NCBI GenBank assembly: GCA_002368175.1
Contig: AP018172.1
Coordinates: forward strand, 186,001-250,000
Source of the DNA: Calothrix sp. NIES-2098
Lineage (GTDB): Bacteria; Cyanobacteriota; Cyanobacteriia; Cyanobacteriales; Nostocaceae
Reading direction: 5' to 3'
Length of the DNA: 64,000 nt
A model generated the notes under the pieces. It was given only the letters and a program-made list of their open reading frames with translations, did no database searches and was not told the DNA's origin. The position numbers and the translations under genes are program-made. Positions within the stretch are counted from its first letter, which is position 1. Each line of letters opens with the position of its first letter. This document shows, in pieces, positions 1 to 8,995 of this stretch.

Positions 1-492
1 AGTTACCACAATCCAGACAAATCACTTGCCCAACTAGGATTTATTGAGCGATTGGAAAGATTGCTAGAAGTCGGGACAATTTTGTTATTGGGATCGATAT
101 TATTATTGCAGCCAATGCTAAATTATGCGGCTCAATCTTTGTTAGTGATAGTTTTGTTATTCTTCGTTATCCGACCTGTAGGTGTTTGGATTAGTACAAT
201 CGGCAAACGTCCTCTCAATTCTTATCGTCGAACCTTGAATCCAGTTACACGTTGGTTATTTGGCTGGTTTGGCATTCGTGGTGTTGGCTCTTTATATTAT
301 CTTGCCTATGCATATGGTAATGGCTTAAAAGGTGAAACTGCCGAGCAAATTGCTTGGATAACTTACACCACGATTGTAGTTTCTGTGATTGTGCATGGAA
401 TTAGCACCACGCCATTAATGAGTTGGTATGAACGAAATACTGCTCGCGATACAAAGCCTCATATTCCTGCCACAATTGATGAATTGGAATAA
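1..492 (+). CDS. Cation/proton antiporter, C-terminal part (partial)
   Basis: The reading frame is already open at base 1, so this is the 3' end of a gene that begins outside the window. About 163 residues are visible. They hold at least three hydrophobic membrane segments, and the stretch RWLFGWFGIRGVGSLYYLAYA matches the conserved late transmembrane region of CPA1/NhaP-type Na+(K+)/H+ antiporters. A short polar cytoplasmic tail follows. The protein would sit in a membrane and exchange protons for monovalent cations. The TTG at 52 is an internal Leu codon, not a start. The subtype cannot be settled from the C-terminus alone. Confidence 0.8.
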   Translation, partial: SYHNPDKSLAQLGFIERLERLLEVGTILLLGSILLLQPMLNYAAQSLLVIVLLFFVIRPVGVWISTIGKRPLNSYRRTLNPVTRWLFGWFGIRGVGSLYYLAYAYGNGLKGETAEQIAWITYTTIVVSVIVHGISTTPLMSWYERNTARDTKPHIPATIDELE

Positions 493-551
493 TGGGCATG
501 GGGCATGCGACATTGGGCATCGGGTATTTTTCCCTTGTCCCACACTCTGAC

Positions 552-2837
552 TTACGAAAGAACTTCATGCAAGGTATTAAGTAACATATGGGCTGTAAAG
601 GGCTTGGCTAGGAATTCTCGGATACCAAGGCTCTTTTTTTGAGCAGCAGCTTCATAGGCCATAATTCCACTCATGGCTATAATTTGTGCCTTTGGATTCA
701 TGCGTTGCAACATGAGTATTGTGCTATTGCCATCCATGACCGGCATCATGATGTCTATTAACACTACGCTGATATCATCTATGTGCTGGGCGTAAAGTGC
801 TAAAGCTCCAATGCCATCATTAGCAGTTAAAATTCTATAATTATGACTTTCTAAAGTAGTTTTCGCGATTTGGCAAATTGAGACTTCATCATCTACTACT
901 AAAATCAATTCGCCATGACCGCTTGCTAATTCTGTGTTGGTAATTGCTTGAGTCTCTGTAGCTTCTCTACTCGGTAAGTAAACCTTAAAACAGCTTCCCT
1001 GGTCTACTTCGCTATGCACGGTCACAAATCCGTTGTGGTTTTTGATAATACCCATGACAGTAGAAAGCCCTAGACCCGTTCCTTTACCAATTTCTTTGGT
1101 GGTAAAAAATGGGTCAAAAATGCGATCCATTATTTCTGGTGAAATGCCTGTGCCAGTATCAGCGATAGTGATGACAACATAAAAACCTTCTTGAGCATCG
1201 ACGTGCATACTGGCGTAGTTTTGATCTATCCAGAGGTTTTCTGCACTAATCCTCAAAGTACCGCCATCGGGCATCGCATCACGCGCATTTACGCAGAGGT
1301 TCATTAGTACTTGATGCAGTTGAGTTGCATCTGCAAAAACTGTCCACAGATCTGGGGCGATGTCAGTTTTTGTTTCAATAAATTTGGGGAAAGTACGTTG
1401 AGCAACCTGTGCGACATCTGAAAGTAAGTGCCGTACTTGGACGATGGAGCGACTACCTTCAACACCGCGTGTAAAAGATAGAATTTGCTGGACTAAATCA
1501 GCACCTCGCTTGGCACTCCCTTCTAGTATGCGCAGTAGTTGTTGTGTATTTTCATCGAGTTCGGGGATTTTAAGCGGTAGCAGTTGTGCAGTTGCCAAAA
1601 TTGGCGTCAGGATATTGTTAAAGTCGTGGGCAATACCACTGGCAAGACTACCCAAGCTTTCCAGCCTTTGAGCGCGGAGAAATTGTGCTTCTAGTTGCTT
1701 TTTTTGAGTAATATCTGTACTGAGGGTCAAAATTGATTTCGGATTCCCAACTTCATCGCGCATTAGTGTCCAGCGACTTTCGACAATCAGATCTTGACCA
1801 TCTTTTGTAACTTGCTGCAACTCACCTTGCCATTGATCTTCCTGAGCTAATACTTTTTTTATTTCTAAAAACGGTGGGGAAGTTTCTCCAGATTTGCACA
1901 AAAGTTGAGCAGCATTTCTCCCTAGAACTTCTGCTGTTGTCCATCCGTAAAGGCGCTCTGCACCTTTATTCCAAAATAAGATATGATTTTCTAGGTTACA
2001 AACTGCGATCGCATCTGTGGAAATATCTAATAACGCAGCTTGTTCGTAGATTTTCTGTGCTGCTTGTTTGCGATCGCTAATGTCTTCAACAGTTCCTACA
2101 TGACCCAAAAATCTGTCTTCTGCGGAATACATTGGGCTAGCAAGGGCACGCACCCATCGTACTTCACCTTGGGGAGTTAAGAGCCTGTACTCGTTAACCC
2201 AGGTGCTTTGTTCTGATAATGTCCGCTGCCAATCTTGAACAACCGCATCTCTATCTTCTGGGTGAATCGCTTGCAGCCAATCGTAGCCTAAACTATCCTC
2301 AGCGCTGAAGCCGGAAATCTCATACCATAAAGGATTGTTGTAAGTAAGCTTTCCTTTAGCATCAGTCTGGAAGATAGCCAAAGGAGCCGAAGAGCAGAGC
2401 GTGCGAAAGCGGTCTTCGCTTTCTCGAAAAGCCTGTTCTGCACTATGCCGTTTGTACCGTTCCTCAGCTTCCCGCAACTCTCGCTCAACAGCAGGCACAA
2501 GGCGGGCGAGATTACCTTTAATGAGATAGTCGTGAGCGCCAGCCTTCATGGCGGCGACAGCAATATCCTCACCAATTGTACCGGAGACAATAATAAATGG
2601 TAAATCCAGCTTTTGCTTTTGCACGATCTTCAAAGCGTCTAAACCGCTGAAGGCAGGTAGACTGTAATCGGCAATCACAACATCCCACGATCGCTGATTT
2701 AACGCTGCTTCCATGCCATCGGCGGTATCGACTCTCACATAGTTGAGCGTATATCCACTGCGACGCAACTCTCTTACAAGTAGGAGAGTATCATCTTCCG
2801 AATCCTCAACAATCAGAACATTCAGGTAAGGGAGCAT
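552..2837 (-). CDS. Hybrid sensor histidine kinase/response regulator (REC-PAS-PAS-HK-REC)
   Basis: A 761-residue soluble phosphorelay protein. Domains in order: an N-terminal receiver (about 1-125, phospho-acceptor Asp57), two PAS/PAC sensor modules (about 140-260 and 265-385), HisKA with the H-box GIAHDFNN (His404), HATPase_c (N-box around Asn517, ADTGTG at 560, GKGTGLGL near 585) and a C-terminal receiver (about 642-761, Asp695). No membrane segment is visible. It starts 13 bp after the Rcp1-like response regulator and is the last gene of a three-gene operon with the cyanobacteriochrome kinase upstream. The inference is that light information from the first kinase can be passed on through this hybrid kinase. 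The signal sensed by its own PAS domains is unknown. Confidence 0.93.
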   Translation of the reverse strand: MLPYLNVLIVEDSEDDTLLLVRELRRSGYTLNYVRVDTADGMEAALNQRSWDVVIADYSLPAFSGLDALKIVQKQKLDLPFIIVSGTIGEDIAVAAMKAGAHDYLIKGNLARLVPAVERELREAEERYKRHSAEQAFRESEDRFRTLCSSAPLAIFQTDAKGKLTYNNPLWYEISGFSAEDSLGYDWLQAIHPEDRDAVVQDWQRTLSEQSTWVNEYRLLTPQGEVRWVRALASPMYSAEDRFLGHVGTVEDISDRKQAAQKIYEQAALLDISTDAIAVCNLENHILFWNKGAERLYGWTTAEVLGRNAAQLLCKSGETSPPFLEIKKVLAQEDQWQGELQQVTKDGQDLIVESRWTLMRDEVGNPKSILTLSTDITQKKQLEAQFLRAQRLESLGSLASGIAHDFNNILTPILATAQLLPLKIPELDENTQQLLRILEGSAKRGADLVQQILSFTRGVEGSRSIVQVRHLLSDVAQVAQRTFPKFIETKTDIAPDLWTVFADATQLHQVLMNLCVNARDAMPDGGTLRISAENLWIDQNYASMHVDAQEGFYVVITIADTGTGISPEIMDRIFDPFFTTKEIGKGTGLGLSTVMGIIKNHNGFVTVHSEVDQGSCFKVYLPSREATETQAITNTELASGHGELILVVDDEVSICQIAKTTLESHNYRILTANDGIGALALYAQHIDDISVVLIDIMMPVMDGNSTILMLQRMNPKAQIIAMSGIMAYEAAAQKKSLGIREFLAKPFTAHMLLNTLHEVLS

Positions 2838-2850
2838 CTTGACTAACTCT

Positions 2851-3294
2851 CTAAAGGGATGGCACCTCGTTCATTAGTAACCAGTACATTCCTAGTTGTC
2901 GAACTGCTTCGGTAAACTGTATAAAATCTACAGGTTTGCGGATATAACTGTTGCACCCCAAACTGTAACTCTTGAGTAAATCTTGTTCTTCACTGGAAGT
3001 AGTCAAAATTACAACAGGTAGCAGGCTAGTACGTTTGTCTGCTCGCAAGCGACGCAATACTTCCAGACCATCGATACGGGGTAACTTAAGATCCAACAAA
3101 ACCACAGTGGGTTTAATGCTGATATCCCGCCCAGTGTGAACTCCAGTGCCAAAGAGGTAATCTAGAGCTTCGACACCATCGCGAGCTACTACTATCTCAT
3201 TACTGATATGATTGCGCCTGAGTGCGCGAATAGCTAAGGCTTCGTCATCAGGATTATCTTCTACCAGTAAAATCGTTTTATTGCTCACACTCAT
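2851..3294 (-). CDS. Rcp1-like single-domain response regulator
   Basis: A 147-residue stand-alone receiver of the Rcp1/phytochrome-partner type. The acidic pocket (VEDNPDDE), phospho-acceptor Asp68 in VVLLDLKLP, the TTS switch and the KPVDF lysine are all present, and there is no output domain. Its ATG overlaps the stop of the upstream kinase gene by 4 bp, so the two are translationally coupled. This is the arrangement seen for cyanobacterial phytochromes and their Rcp partners. Its likely job is to take phosphate from the neighbouring GAF kinase and pass it on by protein contact, possibly to the hybrid kinase encoded 13 bp downstream. Confidence 0.93.
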   Translation of the reverse strand: MSVSNKTILLVEDNPDDEALAIRALRRNHISNEIVVARDGVEALDYLFGTGVHTGRDISIKPTVVLLDLKLPRIDGLEVLRRLRADKRTSLLPVVILTTSSEEQDLLKSYSLGCNSYIRKPVDFIQFTEAVRQLGMYWLLMNEVPSL

Positions 3295-4715
3295 GCTCCA
3301 GCCTCATCTGCTACTAATGTAAAGTAAAAAGTAGCTCCTTGTTCGACAAATCCTTCTGCCCACACCCGGCCGCCATGCCGATGCACAATTCGTTGCACTA
3401 TGGCTAACCCGATTCCAGTTCCGGGAAATTCATCGATTCTATGTAGCCGTTGGAAGGGGCCAAATAACTTGTTGGCGTAGGCCATATCAAAGCCTGCACC
3501 ATCATCGCGAATAAAGTAGACTGGAATGTCACTGTCTTGTGACATTGCACCAAACTCAATTTTGGCTTGAGCATGCTTAGAGGTAAATTTCCAAGCATTA
3601 TCGAGTAAGTTTGTCAACATCATTTGCAACAAGCGACTATCTCCTTGAGCTATAAGTCCCGGTTGAATCACAAACTCGACTTGTCGCCCTGGCTGTCTTT
3701 CTTGAGCTTCTCTGGCAATTTCCCTTGCTAATACACTTAAATCTACAGTTTCCAAGTGCATTTCGCTACGCATCAACCGCGATAAGTTGAGCAGGTCATC
3801 GATCAATTGACCCATTCGCTGCGTAGCTAACCGAATTCGCTGGAGATAATTCTTTCCTGTTTCGTCTAGCTGGTCTTCGTAGTCTTCTAGTAGAGCCTGA
3901 CTAAAGCCATCAATACTGCGTAGGGGGGCACGTAGATCGTGAGAGACAGAGTAGCTAAAAGCTTCTAGTTCTTTATTTACTGCTTGTAGTTCAATAATTG
4001 CTCGTTGTAATCCTTGATTGAGAGAAATTACTGCTTGTTCGGCTTGCTGGCGCTCTAACACTTCTGCTTGAACATCTGCAAGCAGTTCGGCGTGTTGCAG
4101 CGCTACAGCTAGATGACTAGCAATTTGGGTCGCAAACTCAATCTCTGTGGCTTGCCATTCTCGTGGCGCACTACATTGGTGAATACACAACAATCCCCAG
4201 AGTTTATCGCTCTGTAGTAGTGGTAGTACTAAGTTAGCTCTGATTTCAAATTGCGCCAGAACTTGAACGTGACAATCGCTCAAACCAGCAGTGTGAATAT
4301 CGGCGACAGCTTGAATTCTCCCCTGCTGATAATGAACTGCAAACTGCTCGCCAAAGCAGTGGTCGTGAATTCTTTGCGCCATAGCTGATGGAAAAGCCGG
4401 ATCTACATCTTCAGAAACAAATTCCCCATCATCCCAACCAGAATCTGGGTAGAAGCGAAACATCCCCACTCGGTCTGCTGCTAAAAGTTGGCGCACTTCG
4501 GTAGCTGTAGCGTGAAAAATTGTTTCTAGGTCTATTGGTTCGCGTAGGCGAGTAATTACGCGAAATAATGCTTTTTGCTGCTGTACCTGGAAATTTGCTT
4601 GATTAATTTTATGCTCTGATTGTAAAACTTCATCGCCCAGGATCTGCTTGATTTGTTCAAATGCCGCTTCATCGCGGCATAAATCCCGCAGCTTCGCCAA
4701 TTTCTCTGGGTTCAT
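3291..4715 (-). CDS. Cyanobacteriochrome-type GAF histidine kinase (DXCF class)
   Basis: A 474-residue soluble kinase. A single GAF domain (about 50-212) has the phytochrome/cyanobacteriochrome signature: GRIQAVADI, then DCHVQVLAQFEIRAN with canonical bilin-binding Cys148 next to His149, then LWGLLCIHQCSAPREW. A second cysteine, Cys120, lies in a DHCF motif exactly 28 residues before Cys148. That is the DXCF arrangement of dual-cysteine, blue/green-absorbing cyanobacteriochromes such as TePixJ. A coiled coil follows, then HisKA (SYSVSHDLRAPL, His259) and HATPase (Asn373, DDGAGFD, GTGIGLAI). There is no PHY domain. It leads an operon with an Rcp1-like regulator and a hybrid kinase. Colour tuning is inferred, not shown. 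Confidence 0.88.
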   Translation of the reverse strand: MNPEKLAKLRDLCRDEAAFEQIKQILGDEVLQSEHKINQANFQVQQQKALFRVITRLREPIDLETIFHATATEVRQLLAADRVGMFRFYPDSGWDDGEFVSEDVDPAFPSAMAQRIHDHCFGEQFAVHYQQGRIQAVADIHTAGLSDCHVQVLAQFEIRANLVLPLLQSDKLWGLLCIHQCSAPREWQATEIEFATQIASHLAVALQHAELLADVQAEVLERQQAEQAVISLNQGLQRAIIELQAVNKELEAFSYSVSHDLRAPLRSIDGFSQALLEDYEDQLDETGKNYLQRIRLATQRMGQLIDDLLNLSRLMRSEMHLETVDLSVLAREIAREAQERQPGRQVEFVIQPGLIAQGDSRLLQMMLTNLLDNAWKFTSKHAQAKIEFGAMSQDSDIPVYFIRDDGAGFDMAYANKLFGPFQRLHRIDEFPGTGIGLAIVQRIVHRHGGRVWAEGFVEQGATFYFTLVADEAGA

Positions 4716-4863
4716 TCTTTGTTATATGGTAGGGGCTGGTAATAATGTCAGAAAGTCAAAAATCAAAAGAATTATATTTTTGAGTTTTTAGCTGTTTTTA
4801 ATATAGATATAGATATTGTAGGCGATCGCTTCACGAGCAAAAATCCAGTACACAAATGTATAA

Positions 4864-4884
4864 GGCACAACAATATATTGTGCC
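4864..4884. repeat. Small inverted repeat between cpcS-like gene and kinase operon
   Basis: GGCACAA and TTGTGCC arms (7 bp each) flank a 7-nt AT loop in the 212-bp gap between the lyase gene and the kinase operon, which are read in the same direction. There is no T-run, so it is a weak terminator at best. It resembles the short GGCACAA/TTGTGCC palindromes scattered through Nostocales intergenic DNA. Confidence 0.45.
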
Positions 4885-4927
4885 CCTACCATTTGCATAT
4901 TATTTAATTGCCAATCCCCTAAAACAA

Positions 4928-5494
4928 CTAACTTGATGCTGTATTAGCGGCTGGTGATGCTTTGGCGTTGGCTGGAGCGCCACCCATGCGAATCTCAGAT
5001 ATGAAGGAAGCCATGCTAAAGCCATCGTTGTGCTTCATCACGCTGGCTCGCATCCGCAAGTTGGGGCTAGCAAACCAGATGCGCTCCTCAGACCATATAG
5101 TTTCAGACTCTATAGTTAGCGTCACAGCGTCATCACTGCCAATTTTGTACCGTCCGGCAATATCAACTGTTGCAGCATTATTCGTTTCTTGTAGCAGCTT
5201 GCCTTCATTGGGGTTATCTGCATCTGGTACTGCAACTAATACAGTAGAGCCACTATGTTTTTCTTTATCCCCTGCTATAGCTCCGTTGCCAGTAACTCTG
5301 ACACTACAAGCAGCACTACTGGGGTTAACTTCATATTTTTGACACAGCTTGATTACCTCTGGATCGTCTGCTGCCAGCATTTCAATGATGATATTTGATT
5401 TACCTTCTTCGGATTGCTTCACAGCTAAAAGATGACTAGTGCGATGGGAAAACCATTTACCAGCGCTCAACTCAAAAAACTCTTCTATATTCAT
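4928..5494 (-). CDS. cpcS: Phycobiliprotein chromophore lyase, CpcS/CpeS family
   Basis: A 188-residue protein opening with MNIEEFFELSAGKWFSHRTSH, the characteristic start of CpcS/CpeS (S-type) bilin lyases. The rest fits the lipocalin-like beta-barrel of the family, including an SEETIW-like strand near residues 130-140 (ESETIWSEERIWFASPNLRMR). S-type lyases attach phycocyanobilin or a related bilin to the Cys-84-equivalent position of phycobiliprotein subunits in the cytoplasm. The C-terminus is Ala-rich and probably disordered. A NblB-like HEAT protein lies upstream on the same strand and a bilin-type photoreceptor kinase downstream, so three bilin-related genes are contiguous. CpcS and CpeS cannot be told apart here with certainty. 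Confidence 0.85.
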   Translation of the reverse strand: MNIEEFFELSAGKWFSHRTSHLLAVKQSEEGKSNIIIEMLAADDPEVIKLCQKYEVNPSSAACSVRVTGNGAIAGDKEKHSGSTVLVAVPDADNPNEGKLLQETNNAATVDIAGRYKIGSDDAVTLTIESETIWSEERIWFASPNLRMRASVMKHNDGFSMASFISEIRMGGAPANAKASPAANTASS

Positions 5495-5652
5495 GATTGA
5501 AACTTACCTGCATCAAAATGCTGAAAAACCCACTTATTACAAGGTAGCAGGAGGCGTTGCCGAGGGTATACCCTGGAAGGAGATAAGAGATTGTGGGGAG
5601 ACAAGGGAAGGGAGAACTAATCGGTGACTAATGACCCTTGACCCTTGACTAC

Positions 5653-6342
5653 TCAACTTTCACTATCTGTTGCTTCGAGTCGCGTCAGAGAAATTCTTGC
5701 TGCTTCTGCAACGTGGGAATGGCTATCTTTTTCTAAATATTTCAAGGCTGAGATACTCTTGGGGGTAGGAAGATTACCTAAAGCTTCTGCAAGACGCTGG
5801 CGCACTAACCAATCCTCTGCCTGGGCAAAGCGGAGAATGAGGTCTACAGACTCAATATCTTTAATTTCTCCTAATGCCGCGATCGCAGCTTGATGTAATA
5901 TGACTTCTTCACTATCCAGCGCTTGAATCAGAATCGCATGGGCACGCGGATCTTTAATATTGCCTAGAGAAACTGCCACACTAAAGCGTACTAGCCAATC
6001 AGTATCTTCATAAAACGCCCGTGACAGCACCTCAAAGGCTCTGGCATCGCCTAGATATCCCAAGGCTCCAGCAGCATCAGCACGCATCCCATAATCTGGG
6101 TCAGTTTCGAGAATTTTTACTAAAAGTGGATAACTTTCTGGCGTCTGTTTAATTCCCAGAGCAAAAATTGCCATTGAACGCAGTTGCAGAGATTCGTCAT
6201 TTAACACCTTTTTAATTAACGGTAGGGCATCTTCAGACGGAACATCTCGCAGATTAGCCAAGGCTACCATGCGATCGCGCAAATTGGGACTTTCTAACTG
6301 AGCCGAAATTTCTTCTAAGCTTAGAGCAGCCATGTTTCTCAC
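5653..6342 (-). CDS. HEAT-repeat protein, PBS-lyase/NblB-like
   Basis: A protein of about 226-229 residues made almost entirely of HEAT-like (PBS lyase HEAT) helical repeats. Units of about 31 residues recur, each with an RxxAAxALGxxxD type core, for example MRADAAGALGYLGD, VRFSVAVSLGNIKD and LHQAAIAALGEIKD. This repeat class includes CpcE/CpcF-type lyase subunits and the phycobilisome-degradation protein NblB. The length and pattern fit NblB-like proteins better than CpcE. The ATG at 6333 is a more natural start than the GTG at 6342. It lies upstream of the cpcS-like gene on the same strand, which supports a phycobilisome role. The exact function is inferred. Confidence 0.75.
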   Translation of the reverse strand: MRNMAALSLEEISAQLESPNLRDRMVALANLRDVPSEDALPLIKKVLNDESLQLRSMAIFALGIKQTPESYPLLVKILETDPDYGMRADAAGALGYLGDARAFEVLSRAFYEDTDWLVRFSVAVSLGNIKDPRAHAILIQALDSEEVILHQAAIAALGEIKDIESVDLILRFAQAEDWLVRQRLAEALGNLPTPKSISALKYLEKDSHSHVAEAARISLTRLEATDSES

Positions 6343-6577
6343 TTTCTTTACTTATCTTTACTTTACAAAATTACTCATAATAAAGGGCACCTTCCCTTTG
6401 GGGGGTTAACCATACCTAAATTGGTAGGGAATGGGACACTGGGCACTGGGCATTGCTCATTTCTCCCCACACTCCCAGACAGACTACTACCAAATTCATC
6501 CGCAAGTCTTACTTGTTGCCGATGACAAGCAGAACTGAAAATTGGTGCAATAAATCTAGTTTTGACCAGCAGTACTC

Positions 6578-7735
6578 ATGACAAACCGCGTTTTGATTCT
6601 TGGAGGTAGGGGAAGGATTGGTAGCAGTGTTGCTCAAGATCTAGCCATCCACACCCAAGCACAAATTACGATTACCGGACGTTCCCCAGTGCCTGAGGGA
6701 GAAGAAGATGCCAAGTGGCTCAGTAGCAAAAATAACTGGACTTTAGGAACACAGGTAGAATTTTTGGTGTTGGACTTGGCGGAAGTTGACAAACTGCGGG
6801 AGGCGATCGCCAATTCTGATTTAGTCATCCATTGTGCTGGCCCTTTTCATTACCGAGACACTAAAGTTCTAGAAATTTGTATTGAACAAGGCGTTAACTA
6901 TCTAGATGTCAGCGATCATCGTTCATATACTAGCAAGGCTTTAAAATATAACGAACAAGCTGCCGCCGCAAATGTCACCGCAATTATAAATACAGGAATT
7001 TTTCCTGGTATTTCTAATAGTATGGTTCGGCAATGTGTCGAGCAATTCGACAAACCAGAAAAAATCCATCTCAGTTATTTAGTTTCTGGTTCCGGTGGTG
7101 CTGGTGTTACAGTCATGCGGACAACCTTTTTAGGGTTACAACATACTTTTGAAGCTTGGATAGATGGTAAATGGCAAGTAGTTAAACCCTACAGCGAAAG
7201 AGAAATTATTAGTTTTCCATCACCCTATGGGCGCAGTGGAGTTTACTGGTTTGATATGCCAGAAACTTTTACAATGCCTCATTCTTTCCCATCAGTCAAA
7301 ACTGTTATTACAAAATTTGGTTCCATACCCGATTTTTATAATCATCTTACTTGGGTAGCAGCCCATATCTTTCCTAAAGCCTTAATGCAACGTCGTAGCA
7401 CGATTGAATTTTTATCTCATGTTAGTCATTTTATGACCGATGTTACTAATCCTTTTACAGGGATTGGCGTAGCAGTGCGTGCAGAAGTCACAGGGCAAAA
7501 AGATGGTAAAACAGCGATTTATTGTGCTGATTTAGTCTATGCAAATACAGCATTAGCTTCTGGTTGCGGAACAGGTAGCATTGCCCAGTTATTACTAGAA
7601 GGCAAACTGAAAAAGCCCGGAGTAGCACCTGTAGAAGAAGCGTTACCAACAGATTTATTTGTGCAAACAATGGCAAGCCGAGGAATTTCAATTAATCATA
7701 GTTGGGTGGAAAATATACCCAGTTATGCAATATAA
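6578..7735 (+). CDS. Saccharopine dehydrogenase-like NAD(P)-dependent oxidoreductase
   Basis: A 385-residue protein with an N-terminal Rossmann fold (VLILGGRGRIGSSVAQDL, residues 4-21) and the saccharopine dehydrogenase NADP-binding pattern: DLVIHCAGPFHYRDTKVLEICIE, then YLDVSDH, and AIINTGIFPGISNSMV near 145. Family members include lysine-metabolism dehydrogenases, but many cyanobacterial homologues are carotenoid- or lipid-related enzymes or have no known substrate, so the reaction is left open. It is transcribed alone, with convergent genes downstream. The ATG at 6578 is preceded by an AT-rich leader and no strong Shine-Dalgarno sequence. Confidence 0.8.
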   Translation: MTNRVLILGGRGRIGSSVAQDLAIHTQAQITITGRSPVPEGEEDAKWLSSKNNWTLGTQVEFLVLDLAEVDKLREAIANSDLVIHCAGPFHYRDTKVLEICIEQGVNYLDVSDHRSYTSKALKYNEQAAAANVTAIINTGIFPGISNSMVRQCVEQFDKPEKIHLSYLVSGSGGAGVTVMRTTFLGLQHTFEAWIDGKWQVVKPYSEREIISFPSPYGRSGVYWFDMPETFTMPHSFPSVKTVITKFGSIPDFYNHLTWVAAHIFPKALMQRRSTIEFLSHVSHFMTDVTNPFTGIGVAVRAEVTGQKDGKTAIYCADLVYANTALASGCGTGSIAQLLLEGKLKKPGVAPVEEALPTDLFVQTMASRGISINHSWVENIPSYAI

Positions 7736-7817
7736 ACAGTGTTTAATTAGATGAGGCTAGACAAACTAAACCTGCTTATATAGATTTCAATGACTCTGCA
7801 AAAGCGGAATTTCATAG

Positions 7818-7838
7818 GGGTTTAGCAATGCTAAACCC
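7818..7838. terminator. Perfect 10-bp palindrome between convergent genes
   Basis: GGGTTTAGCA, one A, then TGCTAAACCC. This stable hairpin sits in the gap between the dehydrogenase-like gene (+) and the conserved hypothetical gene (-). It could end transcription from both sides, although no long T-run follows. It also resembles short palindromic repeats dispersed in Nostocales genomes. Confidence 0.45.
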
Positions 7839-7883
7839 TTACACAAATATTTGTATAATTATGAAATGAAATAGTATCACATC

Positions 7884-8315
7884 CTAATTTTTTGCCGTTG
7901 CTTCCTTGGCATTCCCGTTGCCATTTACACTATCAACAAGTGACGTTAGCTCTGAGCTAGAATTTGGTAATTCACCTCGTCGTAATGCACGGCGGCGCTG
8001 GTTTTTAGGTACTCCTCCTGCCATACCATACTCTACACTGCGTTTGCCATATAGTGTTGCAACTCCCAACAGCATAAGTTCTGTCATATCTCCCAATTCT
8101 TGCTCAGTTTCTAGCAATTCACGGTATAACTTATCCAAATTAGAAAGGGCACTGTTATAAGCATTCTCTTGAGTTTGCATTGTCTTGATAAGAGTTAAAA
8201 AGCCAGGTAAAGTCAGTCCATTACCTACATCTAAATTTGGATCGATAGAGTTCATGCTAGCTGCACGACGCACTGCTCTTTCTAATACTTTAGAGGTTCT
8301 TTTTTGACGAGACAT
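7884..8315 (-). CDS. Conserved cyanobacterial hypothetical protein
   Basis: A 143-residue soluble protein. A basic start (SRQKRTSKVLERAVRRAASM) leads into DPNLDVGNGLTLPGFLTLI, then a long predicted helix or coiled coil (about 45-90) rich in Leu and Glu, then LMLLGVATLYGKRSVEYGMAGGVPKNQRRR and a polar Ser/Asn-rich tail. I recognise the pattern as a conserved cyanobacterial family of unknown function but no named domain. The basic patches allow nucleic-acid contact, which is speculation. The start ATG at 8315 follows the A-rich leader of a long repeat-bearing intergenic region. Confidence 0.65.
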   Translation of the reverse strand: MSRQKRTSKVLERAVRRAASMNSIDPNLDVGNGLTLPGFLTLIKTMQTQENAYNSALSNLDKLYRELLETEQELGDMTELMLLGVATLYGKRSVEYGMAGGVPKNQRRRALRRGELPNSSSELTSLVDSVNGNGNAKEATAKN

Positions 8316-8412
8316 AATCTACCCTTCTCATAGAGTACGGTTAACATTCTTTACATTAAGAAACTTCCGTATGGATCAACCTGAGAGAATTTCGGCAAAT
8401 CTGCGATGGCTT

Positions 8413-8756
8413 TTGCTACACAGATATTTTTCATTTGAGTAAGTGAATTACTGATAGGAGTTAGCAAACAAGTAAATTAACAATGTAATTTGTCGTTTGC
8501 TTGCGGAAAACACCAAAATGAGTAGATGATTTACTGTAATGAGTAAGTAATAAAAACTTTTGAGTAAGTAATATGCCATTTTACTTGCGGCAAATACTAA
8601 AAGGAGTGCGCGATTTACTCCAACGAGTAAGAAATAAGATATTTTAAGTAGGCAATATAGCTTTTTACTTGCGGAAAACACAGCAAGGAGAAGGTCATAA
8701 TGTATTTGAAGAACTCATTGAAGTATTTTGAGTAAGTAAAATGCCTTTTTGCTTAC
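8413..8756. repeat. Imperfect 84-bp tandem repeat, about four units
   Basis: The motif TTRCTTGCGG recurs at 8497, 8581 and 8665, and its degenerate form TTGCTTACTC at 8749: an exact 84-bp spacing each time. Each unit also carries GAGTAAGTAA-type segments that can pair with the TTACTTGC or CTTACTC segment of the next unit, so each junction can fold into a hairpin. A decayed unit precedes it at 8413. Because 84 is divisible by three, a spurious minus-strand reading frame stays open across it. It fills most of the 680-bp gap 8316-8995; the remainder (8760-8995) shows only HIP1 sites and AT-rich DNA. Confidence 0.8.
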
Positions 8757-8995
8757 TCAAATCAACTTTATGTATTGTTTTGATGTAGTTATTAGTTATG
8801 GCGATCGCCAAATATAAAGTTTCAACTAAGTGCGATCGCTCTCTGCCTTCAAAGTTATTGCAAGCGTCCTAAAATTAAGCTTTCAGTTCTACTCTTAAGC
8901 ATTGTCACGGATATCAAATTGTTTTTTGCCTAGATATAACATTGATAGATTATTGGATTTGACAACAATCTGAATCACTATGTCTTAATAGATTA

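Noticed and set aside
8448..8681. A 77-residue minus-strand open frame rich in Leu/Tyr.
   Set aside because: It is open only because the 84-bp repeat is a multiple of three; composition and lack of a ribosome site argue against a gene.
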